Origin: Gellertiella hungarica
Lineage (GTDB): Bacteria; Pseudomonadota; Alphaproteobacteria; Rhizobiales; Rhizobiaceae
Length of the DNA: 64,000 nucleotides
Assembly (NCBI RefSeq): GCF_014197145.1
Contig: NZ_JACIEZ010000005.1
Span: forward strand, 124,001-188,000
Direction of reading: 5' to 3'
Positions 43,752-52,664 of this stretch are shown here, in pieces. Position 1 is the stretch's first letter. Every line of letters begins with the position of its first letter. Position numbers and translations under genes: made by a program. The notes under the pieces are model-generated. The model worked only from the letters and a program-made list of their open reading frames with translations, was not told the origin of the DNA and made no database searches.

Positions 43752-44489
43752 ATGGACACCACGACAGGCTTTGATGCCGCGCCGCTGACACGGATAGAGA
43801 CCACAGGACCGCTGTCCCAGCGGGTCTATCTGGCGTTGCGCGACGCCATCCTCTCCCTCGCCTACGCGCCGGGGGCGATGTTGCGGAAGGCGGCGATCTG
43901 CGAGGCGCTCGGCGTGTCGCGCTCGCCGGTATCGGAGGCCATTGCCCGGCTTGCCGCGGAGGGCCTGGTGGACGTGGTGCCGCAGAGCGGGACCCGCGTC
44001 TCGCGCTTTTCGCTGGAGGAGATCCGCGAGGCGTCCTTCATGCGCGAGGCGCTGGAGGCGGCGGCCGTCGCCAAGGTGGCGGTCGATCACACGCCGGAGC
44101 AGCTGGCCCAGCTGACCCGCAGCCTGCGCCTGCAGCAACTGCTGCTCGACGACGGCGACAATGCCGGTTTCTACGAGGCGGACGAGGCCTTCCACGCCAT
44201 GCTGATGGAGGCGACGGGCTATCCGAACCTCGTGGGCACCGTGTCGACGATCTCCCTGAAGCTCAAGCGCCCGCGCATTCTTCTGCTTCCGGAGGAAGGC
44301 CGCCCGGCTGCCGTCGTCGCCGAACATGCCGCCATTGTCGATGCGATCCGCAATCGCGATCCGGCCGGCGCAGACAGGGCCATGCGCTTCCATCTCGGCC
44401 AGCTGATCAACCGTTTTGCCTCGCTTGGGGAAAGCCATCCCGACTATTTCCGCCCCCGTCCGGCGGGGCCGGCCGGCAAGGCTCCCTGA
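43752..44489 (+). CDS. GntR-family (FadR/FCD) transcriptional regulator
   Basis: A 245-residue regulator with a winged helix (about 20-85; AICEALGVSRSPVSEAIARLAAEGLV) and an FCD domain (about 95-230). GGAGG lies 4 nt before the ATG at 43752. It sits divergently from the sugar-acid dehydratase operon with a perfect palindrome between, and 38 nt before an aldo/keto reductase gene, so it almost certainly regulates this sugar-breakdown locus. The usual ligand type of such regulators is a sugar acid. Confidence 0.88.
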   Translation: MDTTTGFDAAPLTRIETTGPLSQRVYLALRDAILSLAYAPGAMLRKAAICEALGVSRSPVSEAIARLAAEGLVDVVPQSGTRVSRFSLEEIREASFMREALEAAAVAKVAVDHTPEQLAQLTRSLRLQQLLLDDGDNAGFYEADEAFHAMLMEATGYPNLVGTVSTISLKLKRPRILLLPEEGRPAAVVAEHAAIVDAIRNRDPAGADRAMRFHLGQLINRFASLGESHPDYFRPRPAGPAGKAP

Positions 44490-44527
44490 ACCATCCCGCC
44501 ACCCGATCTCCTCCAGGAATACCCGCG

Positions 44528-45565
44528 ATGAAACCGTCCGATACCGTGCTTCTGAACAACCGCACCGCCAGGCCGCTTGCCCTCACCCGCATGGGCTTCG
44601 GCGGCGCGGCGCTCGGCAATCTCTATCGGAAGGTTTCGGACGAGGATGCGGAAGCGGCCCTCGTCGCCGCCCATGATGCCGGCATCCGCTATTTCGATAC
44701 CGCCCCGCAATACGGGCTGGGACGCTCCGAAGAGCGGATCGGACGCGCGCTTCCGAAGCTCGGGCGCGACGGGCTGGTGCTGTCGACGAAGATCGGCCGC
44801 CTGCTTCTGGATTGCGCGCCGCACGAGGTCACGCCGGAAGCCTTCGTCGATGTTCCCCAGAAGCGGATCGTGTTCGACTATTCCTATGACGGCGTCATGC
44901 GCAGCCACGAGGCGAGCCTGAAGCGGCTGGGCGTCGACCATGTGGACATCCTGCTGGTTCACGATGTGTGCGCCTTCTCGCAAGGCTCGCAGGAGATGAG
45001 CGACCGGCGCGTGCGCGAGCTGTTCGATCTCGGCGGCTACCGGGCATTGTCCGAGCTGCGCTCTTCCGGAGCGGTCACAGCCATCGGCGCGGGCGTCAAC
45101 GAATGGCAGGTCTGCGAAAGGCTGCTGGGGCTGGCGGATTTCGACTGCTTCCTGCTGGCGGGGCGCTACACGCTGCTGGAACAGGAGGCGCTGTCCACCT
45201 TCCTGCCGCTTTGCGAGAAGCGGGACGTGGGCATCATACTCGGCGGTCCGTTCAATTCCGGCATCCTGGCGACCGGCGCCATCGAGGGTGCGAAGTACAA
45301 TTACGGTCCAGCCCCGGCCGACATCCTCGACCGGGTCCGCCGCATCGAGGCGGTGTGTGCCGCCCATCGGGTCGCGCTGATCGCGGCCGCCATGCAGTTC
45401 GTCTATGCCCATCCCTGCGTGCGCACGGTGATTCCCGGCATGATCAACGCGGCCGAAACCGCAGCCAATGCCCGGCTCCTCTCGGCAGAAATTCCGCCAG
45501 GCCTGTGGGCCGACCTGAAGAGCGAAGGCCTCATACGCCAGGACGCCCCCACCCCGGCCCGGTAG
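44528..45565 (+). CDS. Aldo/keto reductase, aldose-1-dehydrogenase-like
   Basis: A 345-residue AKR with the tetrad in FDTAPQYG (Asp and Tyr), LSTKIGR (Lys) and ILLVHDV (His), and the C-terminal TVIPGMINAAETAANARL for NADP. The spacing and the GLGRSEERIGRAL segment resemble D-threo-aldose 1-dehydrogenases (L-fucose dehydrogenases), which oxidise an aldose to the lactone. Context with the dehydratases supports that use, which is an inference. It follows gntR by 38 nt. Confidence 0.82.
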   Translation: MKPSDTVLLNNRTARPLALTRMGFGGAALGNLYRKVSDEDAEAALVAAHDAGIRYFDTAPQYGLGRSEERIGRALPKLGRDGLVLSTKIGRLLLDCAPHEVTPEAFVDVPQKRIVFDYSYDGVMRSHEASLKRLGVDHVDILLVHDVCAFSQGSQEMSDRRVRELFDLGGYRALSELRSSGAVTAIGAGVNEWQVCERLLGLADFDCFLLAGRYTLLEQEALSTFLPLCEKRDVGIILGGPFNSGILATGAIEGAKYNYGPAPADILDRVRRIEAVCAAHRVALIAAAMQFVYAHPCVRTVIPGMINAAETAANARLLSAEIPPGLWADLKSEGLIRQDAPTPAR

Positions 45566-46012
45566 CCGTTCCGTTCCGGCACATTCCGTACCGTCTCGAA
45601 ACACGACACGCGAATTCCGGCCCTTCAGGGTTAAGAGGGCGTTAGCGTTGACGCGCGAATGCTCTGAAACCACGCAGCTTTTGCGGGAACTGAAGTCCGC
45701 TTCAGGCTATTACACCGCACGTGTCGTGCAAATCGGCATTCGCGAAATCCGCGCGGGAACATGCGTTCCGCGTCCGGACGAGCGAGTGCCATCACCGGAA
45801 AACGAATGCCATGAGGAAGGCCGTCGGCCTTGGAAATTCAGCTTCTGGTGGGGGAAATCTTGCCCTATGCAAAGCACCGAAACATGCTGTAAGGCAGTAT
45901 GCGGCCACCGCCTTTTGTTGAGGAAAATGGTAATTGGCCTGCAAAATCAGGCTGTTAGACAGGGATAACGAGAAAACCTCGTCATGAAGACGATGTTCGG
46001 TCGTTAAAGGGT
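45566..46012. other. Intergenic region before the XRE regulator gene
   Basis: A 447-nt region with lower GC than its surroundings in the second half. Open frames in it lack family-like sequence. The last 60 nt probably hold the XRE promoter; a short inverted pair TCGTC/GACGA lies about 25 nt before the start. Confidence 0.4.
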
Positions 46013-46516
46013 ATGGCAAGACCTGAAAAACCGAGAACGGCCTTGGGTCAAAGGCTGGCTGATGCGCGAAAGGCGCTGGGCATGCCACTCCGCAAGGACA
46101 TGGCGGCATTGCTCGGCATGCCTCCCGATACGCTGGGAACCTATGAACGAGGTGTCAGCGAGCCGGGAATGGCGCTGCTGGCCACCTATCATTCCCGTTT
46201 CGGGATCAATCTCAACTGGCTGCTCACCGGCGAGGGCAATCCCTTCCACATGGCGGAGGCGGAGCCGGACGATGTGGTTGCGGACACGATGATCCGGCTG
46301 GCGGCCATGGCCGTGGACATGCACGCCCTGCTCGGCCTGCCGCTGGGCCCGGAAAAGGCAGCCGGCATTGCCGCGGAACTGTACAACGAACTTCTCGCAA
46401 AGGGCGCTTCGCCGTCCGACCCGGAGGAGGTGGAAGCCCACCTGCCCGCCCTGAGGCTGGCGCTTCGCCGCCGGCTCGAGGCGGGGCTCACCGCCGCGCT
46501 TGCAAGCAACGCCTGA
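46013..46516 (+). CDS. XRE-family helix-turn-helix regulator
   Basis: A 167-residue protein with an N-terminal Cro/CI-type HTH (about 10-70; MAALLGMPPDTLGTYERGVSEPG) and a helical C-terminal half (about 85-165) of unknown function. The C-terminal part is Ala/Leu-rich and may serve in dimer formation or sensing. No partner toxin or phage gene adjoins. It converges with the type I secretion gene. Confidence 0.85.
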   Translation: MARPEKPRTALGQRLADARKALGMPLRKDMAALLGMPPDTLGTYERGVSEPGMALLATYHSRFGINLNWLLTGEGNPFHMAEAEPDDVVADTMIRLAAMAVDMHALLGLPLGPEKAAGIAAELYNELLAKGASPSDPEEVEAHLPALRLALRRRLEAGLTAALASNA

Positions 46517-46530
46517 GCCCTGACATGCGA

Positions 46531-46554
46531 AAGCCGCCGGCAGACCGGCGGCTT
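46531..46554. terminator. Bidirectional terminator between xre gene and HlyD gene
   Basis: A perfect 10-bp stem AAGCCGCCGG/CCGGCGGCTT with a 4-nt loop lies between convergent genes. The U-runs are short on both sides. Confidence 0.6.
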
Positions 46555-46582
46555 GTCACCCTTCTCCCGAAGCGATTTCCGC

Positions 46583-47941
46583 CTATTCCTCGCGGAAGGC
46601 GTGGCGGACCTGATCCGTCAGCGGCTTGAGGAAATAGGAGAGCGCCGTTCTTTCCTCCGTCTGGATGAAGGCTTCGACCGGCATGCCCGGCACCAGATCC
46701 ACGCCTCGATCCGAAAGCTTCTTGTGGATGTCGGGCTCCGGTGTGATCCTGAGCTCGTAGAACGAGCGCTCCGACTGGCGGTCGACGGATGCATCCGCCG
46801 CCACGAAGGTGACCGTTCCGGCAACCTCGGGCGTGTGGGCCCGGTTGAAGGCCGGGAAGCGCAACCGCGCGGTCTGCCCCACATGCACCTGGTCGATGTC
46901 GGTCGGGCTGATGCGGAGGTCGAATTCCAGCGGCGACGAGGCGGGCACGATCTTCATCAGCGTTTCGGCCGGATTGATCACGCCGCCGACCGTGTGGACG
47001 GCAAGTTCATGCACGGTGCCGGCGGCAGGCGCACGGATGTCGATGCGGGCCAGCTGGTCGCGGGCCGCGATGCGGCGGGCTTCCTGCTCGGCGATCTTGG
47101 CTTCCGTCTCGCGAAGATCCTTCATCACGTCGGCGAGGTTTTCCTCCTCGAGGCCGGTGATCTGGATTTCGGTTTCGGCAATCTGCGCCATCAGGCCGGC
47201 GCGATCGCTGATCAGGGCACCATATTCCCCCTCCAGCTTGGCCGCATTCTGCTCCAGCGCGGCAAGCTGCGAGCGGGTGGAGAGGTTCTGCCTGTAGAGC
47301 TTGCGGGTCGCTTCCAGCTCGGTCTTGACGAGGTCCCACTGGCGCTTGCGGCTGTCGATGGTCACGTCGTAGCCCTTCACCTGCTGCTTCACCTGGTCGA
47401 TCTTCTGGCGAAGCTGTGCCTGGTGGTTCAGCAGGGCGCGGCGGCGGGTTTCGAAGAACTGCGTCTCGCTGCGCATGGAATCGCTGTCGGCCTGCGACGG
47501 ATTGGCCCGCATGTCGTCCGGGAAGCGGATCGTCTCCGCCCGGTCACGTTCGGCCTGAAGCCTGGCAAGGCGTGCCTTCAGCGCCGAGAGCCCCGATTCG
47601 ACGATGGCGAGATTGGCCCTGACCGCCGTATCGTCGAGGCGAAGGACGACATCGCCGGCCTCCACGCGCGAACCGTCCTTGACGAGGATCTTGCCGATCA
47701 CACCGCCAGTCGGATGCTGCACTAGCTTCTCGTTGCTCTGCACCATGACGCGACCGCCGCCGACGACCGCGCCGCTGATATTCGTGGTGGCGGCCCAGCC
47801 GAAGATGGCAACGCCCATCAGTGCGATCAGCCCGTAGCCGAGCAGGATCTGGCGGCGCAGGCCGTCGTTGCGGTTCCGGGCGGCGGTTTGCGGCATCGGC
47901 AGAAGCGGCGTGCCGGAGAAAGGTTGCTTTTCCTGGATCAT
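46583..47941 (-). CDS. Type I secretion membrane-fusion protein (HlyD/PrsE-like)
   Basis: A 452-residue adaptor with one N-terminal membrane helix (about 32-50; ILLGYGLIALMGVAIFGW), a lipoyl/biotinyl-like barrel (VQHPTGGVIGKILVKDGSRVEAGDVVLRLDD), long coiled coils (about 110-290) and a C-terminal beta domain. It links the inner-membrane ATPase to the TolC-like outer-membrane channel. It follows the ATPase gene by 10 nt. The pair resembles rhizobial PrsD/PrsE, which export glycanases and NodO-like proteins. Confidence 0.9.
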   Translation of the reverse strand: MIQEKQPFSGTPLLPMPQTAARNRNDGLRRQILLGYGLIALMGVAIFGWAATTNISGAVVGGGRVMVQSNEKLVQHPTGGVIGKILVKDGSRVEAGDVVLRLDDTAVRANLAIVESGLSALKARLARLQAERDRAETIRFPDDMRANPSQADSDSMRSETQFFETRRRALLNHQAQLRQKIDQVKQQVKGYDVTIDSRKRQWDLVKTELEATRKLYRQNLSTRSQLAALEQNAAKLEGEYGALISDRAGLMAQIAETEIQITGLEEENLADVMKDLRETEAKIAEQEARRIAARDQLARIDIRAPAAGTVHELAVHTVGGVINPAETLMKIVPASSPLEFDLRISPTDIDQVHVGQTARLRFPAFNRAHTPEVAGTVTFVAADASVDRQSERSFYELRITPEPDIHKKLSDRGVDLVPGMPVEAFIQTEERTALSYFLKPLTDQVRHAFREE

Positions 47942-47951
47942 CGTCCGGTCC

Positions 47952-49688
47952 TCACGAGTTCACGGCCGCCGGGCGGTTGATGGGCGTGGCGCCCCCCTGC
48001 CCGTTGAGCTGCTGCATGACCTTCTCGGTCGGCCCGAAATGGCTGAGCGCGCCGTCCTGGATCACGGCCACGAGATTGACCACCGCAAGGGCGCTCGGCC
48101 GGTGCGCGATCATGATGACGATGCCCTTGCGCTCGCGCACGCCGGCGATGGCCCGCATCAGTGCATTGTCGCCCTCGCCGTCGAGGTTGGAGGCCGGTTC
48201 GTCCAGAACCACCAGGAAGGGCCGGCCGTAAAGGGCGCGGGCAAGCCCGATGCGCTGGCGCTGGCCACCTGACAGCACCACGCCACCTTCACCGATCCTC
48301 GTGTTGTAGCCCTCCGGAAGGCGCAGCACGAGATCGTGGACGCCCGCCGCCTGCGCGGCCTCGATCACCGCCTCGGCGCTGGCTGCCGGGTCGAAGCGCG
48401 AGATGTTCTCGGCAATCGTGCCGTCGAACAGCTCCGTGCTTTGCGGGAGATAGCCGATATGCTGGCCGAGCGCCCGTTCGTCCCACTGGTCCAGCGGCGC
48501 CCCGTCGAGCCGGACGGCACCGCGCACGGTGCGCGCCGCGCCGACGATGGCGCGCGCCAGCGTGGACTTGCCGGCACCGCTCGGGCCGATGATCGCCAGG
48601 CCGTCGCCCGCTTCGATGGAGAAGGAGATGTTGTTGACGATCATCCGCTCCGCGCCGGGTGTCGCCACGGTCACGTTTTCCACCTGAACGGTGCGGGCCG
48701 GGGCAGGCAGTTCCAGCGGTTCGCCCTTTGCCGGCAGCTTGCCGATGATCTCGAAGAGGCGCGTGCGGGCCTGACGGGCGGCGACGAAGAACTTCCACTG
48801 GCCGATGATCATGTCGATCGGCGCGAGGGCACGGCCGGAAATGATGTTGGCCGCGATGATGCTGCCCGCGCTCAACTCGCCCTGGATCGTCAGATAGGCG
48901 GCGAAGCCGAGGGTGGCCGACTGCATGACCATGCGCAGCACCTTGCCGACGGAGCCGAGCACGGACGACGTGTCGGTCAGTTCGCGCTGCGCGTCCATGT
49001 AGCGCTCGTTCACCGCATCGAACTGGCTGTAATAGGCGGAGGCAAAGCCCATGGCCTGGATGCTCTCGGCATTGCGTCGTGCCGCTTCCGCCATGGCCTG
49101 GCGCCGCCCGACCAGCTCCATGACCGACTTCGAGGGCTTGCGGCTCAGCGCCTCCGTGATGAGCGTCAGTGCGATCAGCAGAACCGCACCCGCGATGGTG
49201 ATGTAGCCGAGCAGCGGGTGGAGCGCGAAGACGAAGATCATGTAGATCGGGATCCACGGCAGGTCGAAGAGCGAGATCAGCGCCTGCGAACTGACGAAGC
49301 CGCGCATGGTGTCGAGATCGCGCATCGGTGCCTGTGCATCGGTCGGGTTGCGCCCGAAGAGCGTCAGCAGGCGGAGCGCATCGAAGGCAAGCGGCAGGAT
49401 CTCGCGGTCGAAGCGAAGGCCAAGGCGGGCGACGATGCGCTGGCGCAAACCGTCGAGAGCCCCCTGGAAGACATAGAGAACGGCCGTCAGCACCGCCAGC
49501 CCGACGAGGGTCGGCACGGAACGGCTGGAGAGAACGCGGTCATACACCTGCAGCATGAACAACGAGCCCGTGAGATAGAGCAGGTTGATGATGCCCGAAA
49601 AGATGAAGACGCTCAGGGCCGAGCGCCTGATCGACACCATCGCCCGTTCGATGGCCTGAGTATGGGTGGCTTGCCGGTGCCGAGACAT
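47952..49688 (-). CDS. Type I secretion ABC transporter (PrsD/PrtD-like)
   Basis: A 578-residue exporter with about six membrane helices (about 20-300) followed by one ATPase domain. Walker A is GPSGAGKST and the signature LSGGQRQRIGLARAL is intact. The start MSRHRQ at 49688 was chosen for the GGAC ribosome-binding site and family length. Together with the HlyD protein it exports proteins with C-terminal signals. No RTX or glycanase cargo gene is in the window, so the substrate must be coded elsewhere. Confidence 0.9.
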   Translation of the reverse strand: MSRHRQATHTQAIERAMVSIRRSALSVFIFSGIINLLYLTGSLFMLQVYDRVLSSRSVPTLVGLAVLTAVLYVFQGALDGLRQRIVARLGLRFDREILPLAFDALRLLTLFGRNPTDAQAPMRDLDTMRGFVSSQALISLFDLPWIPIYMIFVFALHPLLGYITIAGAVLLIALTLITEALSRKPSKSVMELVGRRQAMAEAARRNAESIQAMGFASAYYSQFDAVNERYMDAQRELTDTSSVLGSVGKVLRMVMQSATLGFAAYLTIQGELSAGSIIAANIISGRALAPIDMIIGQWKFFVAARQARTRLFEIIGKLPAKGEPLELPAPARTVQVENVTVATPGAERMIVNNISFSIEAGDGLAIIGPSGAGKSTLARAIVGAARTVRGAVRLDGAPLDQWDERALGQHIGYLPQSTELFDGTIAENISRFDPAASAEAVIEAAQAAGVHDLVLRLPEGYNTRIGEGGVVLSGGQRQRIGLARALYGRPFLVVLDEPASNLDGEGDNALMRAIAGVRERKGIVIMIAHRPSALAVVNLVAVIQDGALSHFGPTEKVMQQLNGQGGATPINRPAAVNS

Positions 49689-49895
49689 AATGTCCTTTCT
49701 GACGCAGCGTTTTCGCGCCAAATAATACGGCTGAATGTCATAAATTTGAATAAATGAAAGCAGAACGGTGTTGGACGCCCCAATGCCCAGCATTAGCTAC
49801 CACGCATGAGGGGCGTGTGGCTACTACACTCACATCCGATGGTTTAAAAGATGCTTATATGCCGCATCGGTCATTAATCTGTGTGGCGCGGCCCT

Positions 49896-51185
49896 TCAGC
49901 CGAGCAGGACGATCTGGATGTCGGCCACGTTCGTGCCGGTTCCGCCCGTCATCACCAGATCGCCGGAGGCCGCAAGCGCGGGATTGCTGTCATTGTCCGC
50001 AAGGCGGGCCGCAACATCGATGCCGGCCGCCTCCATACGGCCAAGCGTGCCCGCATCCACGACCGCACCGGCCGCTTCCGTCGGGCCGTCCCGGCCGTCG
50101 GTCCCGCCGCTGAGGAACGCCCAGGGGCGGCCAAGGGGTGCAGCCTTTTCGGCAACGGCAAAGCGCAGCGCCAGTTCCTGATTGCGTCCGCCCTTGCCTG
50201 TGCCGGTCAGCACCACCACCGGCTCCCCGCCGGAAACGATCGCGACCGGCCCCGCGCCTTCCCCGGCCGCCATGCGGCAGAGATCGGCCGCGGCAAGGCC
50301 CACCTCCCCTTCCAGCCAGACATGACCCGTCACGGCCCGGTAGCCCTTGTCCGACGCCGCCTGCTTGGCCGCTTCCAGGCTCAGGCTGTTGGAGCCGATG
50401 ATCCGCGAGCGGGCATGGGGAATGGGGGCGGAAAGATCCTCCTTCGGCGCCGTCTCCCGCAGATGCCGGGCAATCGGTCCGGGCAGGCTGTCGACGAGCC
50501 CGTACTTCTCGAGGATGGCCATGGCCGAAGCCGCGGTTGCCCGGCTCGGCACCGTCGGCCCGGAGGCGATGATGGTCAGGTCGTCGCCCGGAACGTCGGA
50601 AAGCACGAGCGCGACAAGCTGGCCGCGATGGGCGAGCCGCGCCAGCCGTCCGCCCTTGAGGCGGGACACCATGCTGCGCACGGTGTTGATCTCGGTGATA
50701 TCCGCTCCGGAGCGGATGAGCGCGGCGTTGAGGGCCATCTTGTCCGAGAGCGCGATGCCCTCGGCGGGGGCGCAAAGCAGGGCCGAACCGCCGCCCGAGG
50801 TCAGAACGATCACCAGATCGCCCTCTTCGGCACCGGCAACCGCCGCTTCGATGGCTGCCGCGCCCTTCAAGCCGTTCTCGTCCGGGATCGGGTGGCCGCC
50901 GGGCAGCACATCGGCGCCCTCGACGGGTGCCACATTCTCGTAGTTGGTAAGCGCCACGGCCCTTGCGAGCTTGCCCTTCGCGAAGGGCAAGGCAGCGCGC
51001 ATCATCGGAACGGCAGCCTTGCCGAAGGCGACGAGAATGATGCGCCGGGCCGCGGCGATGGCAGCGCCTTCAGCCAGAAGCGCCTTTTCCACCGCCCCGG
51101 CGGGATCCGCCGCGCGGACCGCCGCATCGAAGAAGGCGCGGGCATCGGCGCGAAGCGTGGCGACGGAGGAAGTGGCAGAGGTCAT
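49896..51185 (-). CDS. Glycerate 2-kinase (GckA/TtuD family, MOFRL)
   Basis: A 429-residue kinase of the DUF4147/MOFRL group phosphorylating D-glycerate to 2-phosphoglycerate in the serine cycle, tartrate or glyoxylate routes. The LVAFGKAAVPM, VLTSGGGSALLCAP and VLSDVPGDDLTIIASGPTVP motifs are present, with GGRNQELALRFA and the C-terminal MOFRL segment. The start MTSATSS was preferred, although a longer frame adds 12 residues. It stands alone. Confidence 0.9.
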   Translation of the reverse strand: MTSATSSVATLRADARAFFDAAVRAADPAGAVEKALLAEGAAIAAARRIILVAFGKAAVPMMRAALPFAKGKLARAVALTNYENVAPVEGADVLPGGHPIPDENGLKGAAAIEAAVAGAEEGDLVIVLTSGGGSALLCAPAEGIALSDKMALNAALIRSGADITEINTVRSMVSRLKGGRLARLAHRGQLVALVLSDVPGDDLTIIASGPTVPSRATAASAMAILEKYGLVDSLPGPIARHLRETAPKEDLSAPIPHARSRIIGSNSLSLEAAKQAASDKGYRAVTGHVWLEGEVGLAAADLCRMAAGEGAGPVAIVSGGEPVVVLTGTGKGGRNQELALRFAVAEKAAPLGRPWAFLSGGTDGRDGPTEAAGAVVDAGTLGRMEAAGIDVAARLADNDSNPALAASGDLVMTGGTGTNVADIQIVLLG

Positions 51186-51317
51186 GGGCGCATCCGGGTG
51201 CTTGAGGCGGTAGAAGTGCATGGCGGCACCGGACCGGTACCGCCGATGGCGATAGTGCCGATACGCGGGGCCGGCGCAACTCTTTCCGCGCCGTGCTCGG
51301 GCCGGAATACGCCAGCC

Positions 51318-52538
51318 TCAGGCCTTCAGAAGCGCCTTCAGATCCGCTTCCGGATCCCGGACGAGCGACTTGTCGGGCGTGATCCCCAGCTCGATCATGC
51401 GCTTGGCAACCACATAGGCCCGCGCGTCGTTGATCGCGTCGCAGGCAATCAGCCTGCCCTCCCGGAAGTACCAGACGGACGAGGAATCGGGCTTCAGGCC
51501 GGGACGAACGAGCGTTTCGTCATAGCCGAGATTGAAGCCGGCAATCTGCAGCTTCACCTCGTACTGGTCGGACCAGAACCACGGCCTGGCCTCGTAGGGC
51601 TCGCTTCCGCCCGCCATCGCGGCGGCGGCGGCCTCGGCCTGATCGATGGCATTCTGGACGGATTCGAGCCTTATGCGCTGGCCTTTCCACGGCAGGACGG
51701 TGCAGTCGCCTGCCGCATAGATGGCGGGATCGGCCGTGCGGGCAAAGGCATCGACGACGATGCCGTTCGCGGTCTCGAGCCCCGCCTCGGCAGCCAGCCG
51801 GTCGTTCGCCGTCACGCCGATTCCGGCAATCACGATATCGACGGGAATGACCGTGCCATCGGACAGCTCCGCGCCGCTGACATGGCCGTCGGTTCCAACA
51901 AGGGTCCTGAGGCCGGTGTTCTCGCGGATCGTCACGCCCTCCGCCTCGTGGATCTCGCGCATCGTCCGCGCCGTTTCGGGGGCCGCAACCCGCTGCAGGA
52001 TTCGCGGCGCCATTTCGATCACGGTGACCTCGAGGCCCAGCTTGCGGGCAACCGCAGCCGCTTCGAGCCCGATATAGCCGCCGCCGATCACCAGCAGCCG
52101 GCGACCCGCCTGCATCTCGCCGGCCAGACGGTCGGCATCGGCTTTCGAGCGCATGGTGTAGATCCCCGCCAGATCGCCCCCGGCGGAGGCGGGCAGACGG
52201 CGCGGCGTGGCCCCCGTGACGAGCGCCAGCGTCTCGTAGGAAATCGCTTCCCCGCTTTCGAGCACGACCGTCTTTGCGGCGCGATCGATCCTTGTGACGG
52301 TCACGCCGAGGCGGATCTCGACCGCATTTTCCGCATACCATGCCTCCGGCCGGAACAGCAGCCGGTCGAACTCCATCTCGCCCAGCAGATACTTCTTCGA
52401 CAGCGGCGGGCGCTGGTAGGGAAGCACCGGTTCCTCGCCGAGGATGAGGATGGGGCGTTCGTCCTTGAGCGCCCGAAGTTTCGCAGCCATGGCGAATGCC
52501 GCCTGCCCTGCCCCAACGATCACCAGTCTGCCTGCCAC
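51318..52538 (-). CDS. FAD-dependent ferredoxin reductase (rhodocoxin-reductase-like)
   Basis: A 406-residue two-dinucleotide-binding-domain flavoprotein. It has FAD-binding GAGQAA at about 8-13, a second GGGYIGLE motif for NAD(P)H at about 153-160 and a C-terminal reductase domain (from about 320). It starts with a GTG, with GGGGG 7 nt upstream. It would pass electrons from NAD(P)H to a [2Fe-2S] ferredoxin, possibly the Rieske protein at 36459, and so on to an oxygenase. MocF in rhizopine breakdown is of this type. No ferredoxin gene adjoins it. Confidence 0.85.
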   Translation of the reverse strand: MAGRLVIVGAGQAAFAMAAKLRALKDERPILILGEEPVLPYQRPPLSKKYLLGEMEFDRLLFRPEAWYAENAVEIRLGVTVTRIDRAAKTVVLESGEAISYETLALVTGATPRRLPASAGGDLAGIYTMRSKADADRLAGEMQAGRRLLVIGGGYIGLEAAAVARKLGLEVTVIEMAPRILQRVAAPETARTMREIHEAEGVTIRENTGLRTLVGTDGHVSGAELSDGTVIPVDIVIAGIGVTANDRLAAEAGLETANGIVVDAFARTADPAIYAAGDCTVLPWKGQRIRLESVQNAIDQAEAAAAAMAGGSEPYEARPWFWSDQYEVKLQIAGFNLGYDETLVRPGLKPDSSSVWYFREGRLIACDAINDARAYVVAKRMIELGITPDKSLVRDPEADLKALLKA

Positions 52539-52664
52539 GAACCGTCCCCCAAGCCTGAATTCCGTCGATGATGCCAGCCGCGAACCTGTTTCGCCCGCCT
52601 GTCCTGCGAAGGGGTAAAGCCTCGATACCGACCCGTCAACACCGCCGGCCGGGGCCATGGTGGC

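Noticed and set aside
45648-45968. A 106-codon frame before the XRE gene
   Set aside because: Low GC at third positions, many Cys and no ribosome-binding site; it does not look coding.
46013-46516. XRE protein as antitoxin or phage repressor
   Set aside because: No toxin-like or phage gene adjoins and the C-terminal half is not a known antitoxin domain.
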